A stretch of DNA of 64,000 nucleotides from Lepeophtheirus salmonis (Eukaryota; Arthropoda; Copepoda; Siphonostomatoida; Caligidae): NCBI RefSeq assembly GCF_016086655.4, contig NC_052134.2, positions 10,602,001-10,666,000 of the forward strand. The letters run 5' to 3'. Positions 1 to 12,251 of this stretch are shown one piece after another. The notes beneath the pieces are model-generated. The model did no database searches. It saw nothing but the letters and a program-made list of their open reading frames with translations, and was not told where the DNA came from. The stretch's first letter is position 1; each line of letters begins with the position of its first letter. The position numbers were made by a program, and so were the translations under genes.

Positions 1-424
1 TTGATATGAATAAAAAGTTAAAGTTATAATATATCTAGAATTGTTATGTTTTTTTTTAAAATTCCTTGCTGTAATTGGCCAACCAATTAACAAATGTCAC
101 TTCTTTAAACTAAATATAAAATGTACGCCTGAAATATTCATACTTAATGTAATAAAATACATAATATATATAAACACAATTCGTTAAATCTAGTAAAAAT
201 ACCTTAGTGTAATATTTTCTTTTTAAAACAAAAAAAGTTATTGAGTTGCAAGAAACGTATTAAGTATGTGTGACTTAATATCTAACTTGTACTTAAACTA
301 ATATCCTTTCAAATTCAAGTTACTTATTTGAAACATCAGTTCAAAGATTCAAGATAGGACATTCATTTCACGCTGACCCTTTATAAGACAAACTTCTCTC
401 TATTTTTTTTTCATATAAAACGTT
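1..424. other. AT-rich intergenic DNA, no gene seen
   Basis: No long reading frame or recognisable motif is visible. Composition is strongly AT-rich with homopolymer runs. Confidence 0.5.
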
Positions 425-1022
425 TTCATTGACGTCATAAATTGAATAATAATTGAAGGAAACACCATTTTGGGGGCTCAAAATTGATAATTTACTACAT
501 AAAATTGACAAATTTCTAATAAATCTTGATGAAACTACATCAAATGGCCCCCAGAATAAATAAATAACACCTGTATTGTAATATTAATTGATGCCTGAAA
601 TAACAGTGATATTTGAATAAATTCGAGGTAATATTTACTTAAAATCCCTATAAAATGTCTAACTTTATATAATTATTATTCTTTTTTACCAATTAGGGAC
701 AAGAAAACTATGATAATTAGATATAAATATCTTGTTCTTTTCATTTTAATAGTTAATTTCTATCTACAATATAGAAATAAGATTGTATAACAATATAAAT
801 TCATATTTTAATACAATTTAGGGTCAGATCTATAAAAACAAGGCAATAGAGGGATAGAAATTTAATAGATAGTAAGGTTTAAATCCTTCTATTTGTTGAT
901 CCCATTTTGAAATCTAAGAGTTCACTATTTTCCATGATATTAATGAAAAAAGAGTTAGGGTGTTCAGGTTCCCAAAATGGAGGACATCAAAATTGTGACT
1001 TCACGTGAAAACGCACTATACA
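425..1022 (+). repeat. MITE-like interspersed element (family A, most complete copy)
   Basis: The ends look like imperfect terminal inverted repeats. The left end reads cgttttcattgacgtca and then a block with ccattttggggg. The right end, read on the other strand, gives cgttttcacgtgaagtca and then ccattttggg. No coding frame lies between. Related pieces recur at 26820-27660 (left and right halves), 36640-37010 and, inverted, 35045-35180. This suggests a non-autonomous DNA transposon family; no parent transposase was identified. Confidence 0.55.
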
Positions 1023-3085
1023 AACTCGGATCATATTTTATTGTTGATGCTTCATGATTTCTAGTGATGGGACGATTAATCGGAATCGGGTATTTTTTCT
1101 TGAATTGGCATCGGGAAAATAATATTTAATTTGCGATTCCGATTCTTATTTATTACTTTTCTATGTTATTGTTATATATTTGGACCCCCAAAAAAAAAAA
1201 AGGAATTTTTGCTTTTTCCTAGAAAATTTTGAATCAAGTCAAAAATGGCTCATGAATTAAAGGTACACTGTTATAACATTGGACAACGAAAATGAACAGA
1301 GAATGCATATCCTTTTTCAATGATCCTACTCCAAGAGGACACATCGAGCGAAGTGTTTGAATGTTGTCCCACTTAATATGCTTTGTGAATGCATCTTTCC
1401 AAATAAGCTTACAGAGTTGAGACGAAATACAAAAAGATCCTCAGTTGCTCTTTCCAGACTTCTCCAGAGCATTTTGACACAATGCTCTGGTGGTTCAAGT
1501 TACCTTGTGGTAGGTAATGACTAATGAGCGATGACGTTTAATAATTACGTAATTTATTTCATAATATTTAATCAATAAATTCTTAGAATTCTTTTATTTA
1601 TTATATGAAAATGTGGCTGAAATGAAGGTCTCTAAAATTAAGCTTGTCCGAATGAAAACTTGTTCAAATGAATGTTGCTAAGATAACCCTCGCTGAAATA
1701 AATATTATGCAGATGGGGTGGGCATATAGGTGACCGCGATGAGGGGCGGGAGTGGGATATATGGTACTATTGATTTAAGTTTATTTATAAAAATCAGCTG
1801 CATATTATGCTATGATTTTGGAGGATAGCTAGAATTTGCCTTGTTTCAGCCCTAGAAACGATAATCTTTTGAATAACACTAAGGGAGAGTTAATTTAAAA
1901 ATAGTTAAAATTTTATTTAGACATTTTGGGCCTAGATCATATAATTATTAATTGAAATAAAGAAAAACTTCAGTGAATTGCATTTACATAGGCAGAAATT
2001 AATAAAGTTGTTCAATACCAAAAATTTTATCAGAATGAAATAGTTGATTTTGAACCCTTGATTCTAAAGACTGCCTTACTTTCTCACTATCACTCTCAGA
2101 GCCTTCAGAAGAAGGCTAATATTTTTTTTTTTGTATTTATAAGATTCAAAGTGTTTGTAAGCACTTGGTTTTGAAGAAATGGATAAATGATATAAATATA
2201 CTTAAAACATAACATTCAAAAGATTTTAAAACAATTTTTAAAATGTATTTATCGAGTAATCTTCGTAAAAATTTGAAAACGATTGCCTTTTCTTCAGAGG
2301 CTCATTGCAGTGGATTTTATTGTTAGTGATACTCATAATGTTACTTCAGCCATATTTACTAGCTAAACATTTATTTGACAGGTTCCAAATTGTGAAGAGT
2401 AAATGAGTTCTATAAATATCTGGGGTGTCACTAGTGCAACTGTACAATCTCATCATTGGGTTAAATAAAATTATAAGAAAAAAATATAATGGCAGATTCT
2501 TAGCCGATATTTCCTCATTTTTTATAGTGTGAACCTATACTGACCCGAACTTTTCACAATAATCATGTGAAATTATTTCTCCTTTTTTGTAGTTAAACAC
2601 TTAATATAATTTTTCAAAATAGATTTTGTTTTTTTAATGATGAAATAAATGAATAAAAAAAAATTTTAATTTTTAAAATATCATAATGGCCTGAATAATA
2701 TCTACTAAAAGAACTTTTATAGAATAAATTTTAAAGTCAAGTGACCCTAAATACTTTTTTGTACAATCCAATATTATTAATTTTATGTTTTGTACAAAAG
2801 AAGGTTTATCTAGCCGAATAGCTATCCCTTGTTGTTAGAGATGATGCGGTTTTAAAAATAAAAAGCGGGACGCATAGCATAAATAAATAATAAATAGTTA
2901 TTTATACCGTTGTCTAAATACCAAGTGAAAAGAGTGTAGTTCCATAAATTAAGAGCAGATTTAACATTCAGCTAAATGAAGTGAGTAGTTTTGTTTGGAA
3001 TTGGAATCTATTAAATAACAATAACTAATTATACATTAGTAGAATTAATGAAGAATAGTTGATATTATATATAAAGTGAATAAAC
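1023..3085. other. Intergenic DNA upstream of the zinc-finger gene
   Basis: No coding region was recognised. Around 1062-1110 the sequence tagtgatgggacgattaa followed by cggaatcggg resembles the ends of hAT-type elements in arthropod genomes, but no partner end was found. The block at about 1280-1520 is less AT-rich but has no open frame. A TATATAAA-like string lies at about 3067, very close to the start codon of the next gene, so I do not call it a promoter. Confidence 0.35.
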
Positions 3086-6000
3086 ATGTCGAAAGAGCTT
3101 TTCACCATTGAGAAGGATTTTGAAACAAAACTCGCAGCACTCGAAAAGGAAGTACTTTCAGAATCAGACCTAAAAGTCACCAATCCTTCTCCTCCGAAGT
3201 CTCCATCAGCCACAAATATTCTAAAGAAGCAAATTCCTCTTATTTTGAGAAAAGTATGGGCTATTCCTAATTTTTACTTATATTTTCCATCCTCTGTAAC
3301 GACTTATTTTTTTAAATGTTTATGAACCACTTTTTGTTTTTGTTTTTACTATTTAAGTTTTAAGTCTCGCAACCTCTTCTTTTCTTATGGAGGGATTTAA
3401 TCCTTTTGGGCGGTTGAAATATGGGATTAACTTATTGAGTATTCTATATGTAGATCACCTTTGCTAGGCTATGTCTAAATTGGCCACGAAAACCCCTATA
3501 TTATATGCATTTAAATATGTAAGAAAAATTATTTGAATTAATTACACTAGTCAATAAATTTATATCTACTGGAACGTAGCGGTTAACAATTTTTTCAAGT
3601 TTTTGACTTACTAAATACTAATTGTGTAGTCAAATATCTAATTATGCTCAGTATATCCCGAGATATATTAATTTTAAGGGATTAAATTTATCTATTCCTC
3701 TATAAATACACAATATCTAAGGGGTTTTAAATCACAAACTCAACTTCTGAATTAAAATAATTTGGATGATAAATGAATTAATAAGCACATGCTCGATGCT
3801 GCAGTCTCAATATTGAAATACAGTGTTGATCTGATCTGGTGGTATACATTTCATTATTTTCATTTTTTCAAGAGTAAAATTTAATCGAAAGGTTTTGTGA
3901 GTACATAGATTTAACAAAACTATCTGAAAATAGTGTTTGCCACAACTTTTATTCAATATGTGAGTCCTCCGCTCTAATAATTGTCTGATTAAGAGCCCTA
4001 AATCCCTTACTTAGAGACTGGATACTCTTTTGAGGAGTGACAAACACCCTCTCCACCAGACGCGTCTAGATAGAGTAGACCAAGAGGTTCGCATCTGTAG
4101 ATGTGGGCAGGGACATGTTGAAGTCCCAAAAGTCCGGAAAGTTGTCTTAGGAAGGCCTGGATTTTAGCGGCGCGATACCAAAGAGCTTCGTGTGGAGTTA
4201 AAACAAAGTTGTCCCCGAACTTTTCTCTGCCCGAAGTTCTTTTAACTTTCTTATCCATAAATTCATTTTAGTATCTGCAATGAGCCGCTCCTATCTCTTC
4301 ACAAAAATGGGAAAGCAGACTCCACAACTCCCTACACCATGGCTACGGCTAGATTTTTTTGCTCTGGAGACATGTCTCAATGAACCTGTAACATTGTTTG
4401 GTTGTGATGTAGCGGCTCTTCTGCTTATTCAAAGTGACATTCGACAGTGAAAAAAAAAAACTAATAAGAAAAGAGCAAAACTTAGCCGAATGTTGGTTTT
4501 GAGAAAATTTAGAATCTTCCTTGCTCTTTCATATCGCCTCAGCTTGCTCTGTTGGGGGATATGATGTTCTGTTGTCCTCCTCTGATTTTTTTCCAATGTT
4601 ATTCCAGATTGAAAATAATAAATGTGCACCACCATAAAAGATTAATCCTGTATGTTAAGATTCAATATATGTAAAGTTTAAAATTTCAAGTCAGCCTTAA
4701 ATTTTTATTGTATCAACTTTCTATTGTCGTCTTCAAACAAAGAAATGTTCTAAAATGCTTAAAATATTAACCTATTCGGCTCTAAAAGTAACGTTGAGTA
4801 GAAAACCTGTATTACACAATATATTTGGGCAATCAAATAGGTAATTCTAAGTTATTAGATGATTGTTTTTGTTTAAATTTCAGCTGAACAAAGATATTTT
4901 TACTCTGCTTATATGGAACTTACTTTATTTTTTAGCCTTCCGGACAAACTGGCAAACTAGCTCAACTATTACCTAAAGTAAATTCTCCCAGTATAAAAAT
5001 TTATCCCGCACCCGTATTTCAAGAGAAAACGACTACTCATGGTTCTAGACCTATTAAACTTATCCCTGTCAATTTGGAAAAAGATGGAGTAAAATATCTT
5101 ATACCAGAGAACAGAAATACTCCAGAACCCATTAAACTCTTGGTTCCACACAATCCAAATTCCAAGAATAAAACTCCAGTATCTAGCAGTTTGCCTGTTG
5201 TTACACCTCCAATAAAAGTTGTGGTTAGTAATGGTGGAGTACAGGCAAATGTACCAAAACCCATTAAGATAATTGTAAAAGGAACAAACTCGATGAGAGT
5301 ATTTGATCCTAAATTAACTAAAGCTATCACTGCAGTCGCTTCAGGATTACCTGCTACATCTCTCAGTAGTAGTACTGGTCGTTGTAGCATTAGTACGTGC
5401 ATTAGCGGCAATACTCCGTTGAATTTGATGACTTTGCAAGCAAAATCCAAAATTGTCAAAGTACCCGGGAATTTGAAAGCAATTAAGTATCCTATTGATC
5501 CCTCAATAAGTACGTTAACCACTATTCCTACGACTAAGATCATCAATACTAATCAGCACAAAAGTACATTGGATTCCACCAAATTAGTCAAGATTGATAA
5601 TAGATTCATTCAGTTAGTAAGTATTTATTCATTCTGTCTGAAAGATAAATTTGATCCTAATCTTTTTGTTTCTTACACATTTAGCCTTATACAAATTCAA
5701 AATCTGCTCCTGCTTTCATTTCGCCCACAAGTAACCAAAAATCCAAAGTAATAAAAGTTATCAAAGGCCCTTCTGTTGATCGGAACAATTCCCTAACAAC
5801 AAAGGAGTTGTGGAGCATTCACAATCAAATATTACCGAGTAAAACATCTGAACCTATTCATGATGATTTTTTGGAAGAGGTCAACTCATTGAAATTGAAT
5901 TTAAAAGATGTTATTGCAAGTGCTTCTCACAATCGTATGGATATGCTAAAGAAACTACATTTTATTCAACGATTCATCTTTGATAGTATTCTATCAAAAA

Positions 6001-9000
6001 ATAAAATAACTTCTCTGGAACCAAAAGTGTATCTTGACCTTTTTAAAGAGCATTATTTTGTGATGAAAAAATTACTGACTGTACGAAAACTAATTAGAAA
6101 ATATGAGGGTTTTTCTATTCCTTATCCATATCATATTAAGGCAACAGAAAGCTCAAAAAACGCAGAATATGAGAAAGAGCTATGCAAAGAAATGAGAATA
6201 TTTGGAATTGATGATATACCAAGTTTATTCCATTTAAACGATGCCAATCACGACTTTCTAACCGTAATGTTAAATGCTATGGAATCTAAAAATAGCAATC
6301 AATTTTGCTGTCGTACTTGTTTCTCCAAATTTGGAATTTTTTCTAAATATATCCGTCATTTGATTTTGAAACATCCAGTCCTATTACGTTGTAAATACTG
6401 TGGAGATGTGTTCATTAGTGCATTAGAACTCAAAGAACATATTAAAAGTGCTCAACATGGCTACTGTGGGAGGTGTGATATCTTTTTTAACAATTACATA
6501 GAGTATTTTGATCATATAAAGGTTCTACACGATGATAGTAAATCTTCAGTTCAAACGGTGAATACTGTGGTTAAGAAAGATGACGTGGACAAACATAAAC
6601 ACGATATTTATTTACATATGTGCAAATATCATCCCAACAATAATTGCTTTGTTTGCTCTACTTCAGCTTGCAAACTTTCTTTTGATTCAGTTAACAAGTT
6701 ATACGAACATTTTATTGAAAACCATGTTGCAATATGGTGCAGATTCTGTTCTGAAGATCCTGGTGAAAATGAAACAATATTTTGTTCTGACTTGGAATTT
6801 TTCGCACATTGTAAGATAAAAAGTCATGTCTTTTGTCCTATTTGCGATATACTTTTTAAAAATGAATACTTGATGCAATGTCACTTGACTGGTGTTCACT
6901 CCCTCTCTCCACTAAATGAATCTGTAAAAACTTTGATGGAGACTTACCCCAAAATATTTAACCACATTCGCTGTCAGGCCTGTGGTTACACTTCTATTCA
7001 CGCCAGAGAAGTGAAAAGACACATTCAACATATCGCTCAAATGAGCTTACCTCCAAACGCCCAGTCAGACTTATTAATTATTCAACACAAAAAACTAATT
7101 TGTTCTTATTGCAATGAAGTCTTCTACGATCGACAAGAATGTGTTAGTCATTTATCGTTAAAACATAGTCCCAAAATTACTTCTTCGAAATTAATCCCCC
7201 TTGAATCTGAGATACATTACTCCAATGAAATTTTCATTAGAGCAGAAAGTATAATCGATCATGCAGTCTCGAAAGTGGATCAAGAAAGTAAAAAGGTTGT
7301 TTATTCCATAAAGAAAAGTGACTTCATCAAGAAGATAATGAATCCATTGAAGCAAAATTCACCTGATAAGACTAAGCGATGCCTCACGTGTCGTATTGCT
7401 TGTGCAAGTGCTGCAGAACTAGAGAGTCATGCCGACGAATTTCACAAGGTATTATTCTCTTCTTTATATTTATATATTCGAGGTCTCTTCAAAAAGTAAG
7501 GTTCAAATTTCGCGGGCAACACATATTTGGTATCCTATTTTTTATTTTTTTATGTTAGTACATTCGATACCAAATATAAATTGCCCGCTAAATTTGAAAA
7601 GTAACCTTACTGTTTGAACACATCTCGTATATAACTCAAACTTATAATTGAAATTAATTTTCTTCAAGGAAATTCATTGTGGTAAGTGCGATTTTGTTGC
7701 CAAAGGGAAAAAAATGTACCAAGAGCACTTTGACGCCAACCATTTTCACGAGAAGACGGTTGTCAAGCTAATGATACCTGTTCCCCCTACTCCGGAAGAA
7801 TCCTATATTTGTACAATTTGTAGTGATAGACCCGTTTATAGTGATAAAAATGATTTTACCTCCCATATACTTCAAAATCCATCATTACATCCTAGTTATA
7901 TTTGCCCAATTTGTGTTACTGCCTTTTTATCGACGGAGGAACGAAATGAGCATGCAAGAGTTAAACATTCTGATAAAATTTGTCATTTGTGTGATAATTC
8001 TGGTATGAGATAATTTTATCATTATGTATTTAAACTAAACCTAACTATGTTTTATCTTGTTTCAGATGTCGTACAACTTTTCATTTTCAAATCTTTACTC
8101 CATAACCATTTCGGCGAAGTTCATAAAGACAGAGTTTGTATGTATTGCCAAGCCAAAACAATTTTTGAATCTCCAGAGCTACTGAATGTGCATGTAAATA
8201 TTTTTCATAATAAGCATGTAAAAAAAATCAAATCTAAGGACAAAATGGAAGCTCACTTATGTTCTGAGAGGTCCTGTCAAAATAATCCGACCAAGGGCAC
8301 AATGTTTATTTCACAAATCAATCACGATGTTCTTAGACATAACAAATTTTTGGACATTGACGAATCCCAGAACGGTATTCATGATTGAAATCAGCTATAT
8401 CCATATTTTTGCTAATATTTTTCCCTTCTTTATTTTAGATGAACCATTTATTCCTAGTCATTGTGGGTTTTGTCCAGAGGGGCTTAAATATTACACATTT
8501 ACTAAACTCTTCACTCATGTGAAGGAGCGTCACTCTTCAATTGTAGCTTGCTATAACTGTTTGGACATTCCTATTTTTAAAGTGAAAGAAAATTTATTTC
8601 TGCATTCTAAATTATTTAATCATTATGGCTGCTTTTGTTGTTCTCGTGGAAATTGGAACTCTAAATTATCATGGATGGAAATTCAATTTCATATGAAGGT
8701 ATATTATACTGCTCATTTTCTCTTTCATTTCTCATTTATGTATCACACGCTTGATTTATTTTATTTAGAAAATCCACAAATTCTACTTTTGTTGGAATTG
8801 TGAAAAATTGTGTCAATCTCTTGATGGCCATCGGTCTATCTGTTCTATGTGTGATACTGTTCATTGTCTTCCATTGTCGAATTCTGATCATAATTGTTCT
8901 GAAGAGGATCTTGAATTGAAGAAGAAATTATTTAATAATAATGGATTTCTTGTACGTATAAAAAATATTTATTTATTTATTTGATAGAAAATATCAATTC

Positions 9001-10063
9001 TAATTCTCAATAGAAATCAAGAAAGAAATCAATCGATAGATATTTCTCAGAATCATCAAACAAAATGCCAAAAACAAAACTCAAACTTCTACTTCAACAC
9101 ATATTCCAAGATCAATTTGAATCTATATTTTGGTTTGATCCTAATTTGGATACATCCGATCAAGTAACGCTTGAAGAAGCGATTGAGGTATTACACGAGG
9201 CAACCAACTCTCCTGTACCCAATGAATATCTAATTAAGCTTTGGCGAGATTTTTCGAGTATGTGTAATTCAAAATTTTTCGATCCCATGGTGAAGGTTAA
9301 AGAAGAAGTTGATACTGATACAGTCTTTGCAACAGTACTTGAAGAGGCAGTAAAGTCCACTTCTATGATGGAGACTGATGTATTTATCAAAGAAGAAATT
9401 CAAGATGAAACAATTGACTTGAAATCTAATGATGAACACTTTCAAAGGATAGAGGTCGATGCGTCATCCACTTGCTTGCAGGGATCAGAATCTACTCTTG
9501 ATAATGTTCTAGTCGAAGAGCCATCACAGATACATTCACCAGAAAATGATATGTCTTCATTTTTTGTTGATGAGCTTGACGTCATAGAGCCTTCGATTCC
9601 TTTATGCTTGGAGGATATTCTCAAAGAGGAGGAATGTGACGACTACATCAGATCAAAACCTGGACCAAAGTGTTCAAAGAAAAGGAAGAAGAAAGAAGAG
9701 GACGAACTTTCTTCGCTAAATGATAGCAGGAATGATGATAGTGCTCTTTTAGAGGATATCGATGACATACTAGAGACCACACATAAACCCGCAACTCCAA
9801 TCAAATCCACGGAAATTAAAAAAGATGCAAATTTATCACCTTCTCTTGCAACACGCCAGAAGAAGAAAATCAATTATGTCAAAATGGGTGATGCTGAAGC
9901 AATGGTCGTTGATAAAGATGTACACACAAAAAAGAAGCCAACGTCATTAAGACCATTGACTAGGAGATCAGATGGTTCTAAAAATAGGTCAAATAAAGAG
10001 GGACTGAAGCGTAAAAGTTATTCAAACGAGCGGGTATTGAGGAAAAGGACTAAAACTTCTTGA
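3086..10063 (+). CDS. Multi-C2H2 zinc-finger nuclear protein, 8 exons, 1582 aa
   Basis: Exons by GT-AG junctions: 3086-3253, 4936-5616, 5685-7448, 7669-8002, 8066-8374, 8439-8698, 8769-8951, 9014-10063. They sum to 4749 nt in one unbroken frame ending at TGA 10061-10063. The start is the first ATG of exon 1. Residues about 57-283 (exon 2) are Pro/Lys-rich with repeats such as RPIKLIPV, EPIKLLVP, PPIKVVV and KPIKIIV. Residues about 488-1215 hold at least 17 C2H2 or C2H2-like fingers, for example C-x2-C-x12-H-x4-H at nt 6305-6371, some with non-standard spacing. The last exon is acidic, has two Val/Ile-K-E-E SUMO-consensus-like sites (about nt 9296-9400), a basic KKRKKK block near 9676 and a very basic tail. 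Scattered, non-tandem fingers with long acidic and basic tails recall POGZ/row/woc chromatin proteins. That relation is inference and the DNA target is unknown. No DDE domain is present. Confidence 0.85.
4007..4258 (-). other. GC-richer open segment inside intron 1, unrecognised
   Basis: An 83-codon minus-strand frame lies in a block (about 3950-4640) clearly richer in GC than the surrounding intron. It is probably a retroelement scrap, but no catalytic motif could be assigned. It lies antisense within the first intron (3254-4935) of the zinc-finger gene. Confidence 0.25.
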
Positions 10064-10166
10064 TATTAACATCTTAAATATTTTTGGAAACTGAATTTCA
10101 TTACCAATTAATAGTAATATTATATTTATGGTATATAAGAAAACAAATTAGTCATGCTCCAAAATG

Positions 10167-10172
10167 AATAAA
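10167..10172 (+). promoter_or_regulatory. Candidate polyadenylation signal AATAAA of the zinc-finger gene
   Basis: A canonical AATAAA lies about 104 bases after the stop codon, at the distance expected for a short 3' UTR. No transcript evidence is available here. Confidence 0.5.
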
Positions 10173-10367
10173 CATTTTCATGTGATGGGATTATTGTACC
10201 TACAAATAATTTAGATTAATTAATTATTTATTCAAGAAAATACTCGAGAGATATTTATTTATAGAAAAATATATATATAATTCTTATTTATAAATAATGT
10301 ACTTTGTATATCTACATATTTTATATGCAGTTTTATAATAATGGTATGTGATGGTGAGAAGAGACAC

Positions 10368-10730
10368 TATACGTAGAATTTAATTGATGGATTTCCCTTT
10401 TTTGTTTTGACATCATGAGTAATATTCTAATAATTATCTATTAATGCTAAGTTATAATCATTCTAGTTATTACATATTGATGCTTTAAATATGGATTTGA
10501 TTGGTTTATTGAGATTATAGATAATTGAGGACCTCTTGATGAATGAGTGAGCGGAGGCACTATATAATTTAATTGATGGATTGATTTCCCTTTTTTGTTT
10601 TGACATCATAAGTAATATTCGAATAATTTTCTATTAACTTTAAGTTGTGATCATTCTAACTATTACATATTGATGCTTTAAATATGGATTTTATTGGTTT
10701 ATTGAGACTAAAGATAATTGTGGCTCTTAA
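10368..10730 (+). repeat. Direct tandem duplication, about 190-bp period
   Basis: Unit 1 (10368-10557) and unit 2 (10558 to about 10730) both begin with cactata and share tttaattgatgg, ttttgttttgacatcat and attacatattgatgcttta in the same order, offset by about 190-193 bases. They differ by scattered substitutions. Both lie directly downstream of the zinc-finger gene and contain no open frame. Confidence 0.8.
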
Positions 10731-12251
10731 TTTAATTTGCAGTATCCTAATATATCTGACATTGATTTTTTGTTTTAAATACTCAAGTTGGCAGCAATTC
10801 TAATTCATGTAATATTTAGTTCTGGCTGAGTAATAAAAGACCAGCTCTCAGTACAAATATTGTTATTTATTCACATTTCAAATAACTATTTCTGATGATG
10901 CTATGCTTCGTACAAGGGATGCGTAAAAGGGGGGACCATAATACAACACTTTTCGGGAGTTAACAATTTTATCAACAGTGATAAAAATTGTATGCAATTT
11001 GGGCATGTTAAAAAAATAAACCGAGAATCAACATGGTAACTACAAAAAGTTAACTCTTCCATTATCATACTTTTTTCATCTACATATTATTCTTCCTCTA
11101 TTTTTTTTTTAAAACAGGAATTGTTACCCTCTTAAAACAACTAAATATTTAGTCATGTAAATGAGTAAAAACCACGACTGAGATGATTTATGGTTATGAA
11201 GAAAATCGTTAGCATTTTTTGCAAGAAAAACCCGAAAATTAAAATGGTGACCGTCCATGGAGAAATAAATATATATTTCTTTCTCCATTACTGCCAATTT
11301 GAAGTATGTTTTGGAAGAGAGCAACTAAGCTTTCATGATGTTTGTTTAGATAAGCTACAAGTAGCTGTGACGAGGGAGGTGGGGAAGATGGTAATTAACA
11401 AGAAAGTAGAGGCAGGAATTTGGATCTTCAATTGCACTCAAGGGCATACTATTGAAGCGCATAGGAAAACATGTTCTTTTGCTCCATTTTGGCGAAAATG
11501 AGTTTATTGAATTTTGAATTTGTTGGTATGTACTCTTTATTTTCCAAGTGGTTTTATTTCTAAATTAAAATAACTAAGGATCGAGTGGACAAATCTCCAT
11601 ATTCACACCTAGCACCTTTTTTGTGAAAGATGCTCCTATATGCAGGTAGAAGACTAAAAATGTGCACTTGAGTCCCTCATCAAGGCAACTCCTAATATTG
11701 CCGCAACCCGTGGGATCACTTTCCAGAGATGCAAACTACCTATGTGTAGGAAAACCACGACAGGAGAGGCAAAATATACTCCCGATGCCATTCCTGAAGC
11801 GGAGCATCTAACTTTACCCCATCAAAAATGCACTTTCCCAAAGGAACTGAATGATGCCCATCTTGACCTCCTACCTATTAAGGATGCAAAGCTCGGAGAT
11901 ATTAAATCCCTCTTGAATCATGTTTATCTTCCCGACACTGTAACTTTTTGTGACAACTTGAGATTCTGAAGTAATGAAATAAGTATGAAATGAATAAGGA
12001 ACGATATCTTCTTTTAGCGTGCACTTTTTTTACTAGAGTGCATATGGATTTATCATATTTGATATTAATAAAGTAAATACAGTAAATTGAAACTTTAACA
12101 GCTCATAAGTCATTACTTACTCTTTTTAAACTACTAAAAACTTAATTTTGTTTTACCCGTAATTTTAATTGAACTTAATTTTATAATTAAACAAATATAA
12201 TATGTTCAATATTCAAATGACATTGAAGAAAAGAAGGAGCTAATTCCCTAT
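10731..12251. other. Gene-poor stretch with two unrecognised short plus-strand frames
   Basis: Open frames at 11190-11501 (103 codons) and 11742-11969 (75 codons) lie on the + strand in a GC-richer island (about 11330-11960). Neither shows a domain I can name. They may be scraps of one decayed element, because the segment between them is also GC-rich but interrupted. No splice structure supports a host gene. Confidence 0.35.

Noticed and set aside
3067..3074. TATATAAA string before the zinc-finger start codon
   Set aside because: Only 12 bases separate it from the ATG, too close for a TATA box with a normal leader, and such strings are common in this AT-rich DNA.
5037..5546. 169-codon open frame on the minus strand
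   Set aside because: It lies antisense to exon 2 of the zinc-finger gene, whose + frame joins perfectly with its neighbours; the hydrophobic translation is a by-product of Pro/Lys/Thr-rich coding on the other strand.
6580..6899. Short frames on both strands within exon 3
   Set aside because: Shadows of the zinc-finger coding frame in other frames.
9160..9873. Three serine-rich minus-strand frames
   Set aside because: All are antisense to the last exon of the zinc-finger gene; Ser runs mirror Glu/Asp/Lys codons.
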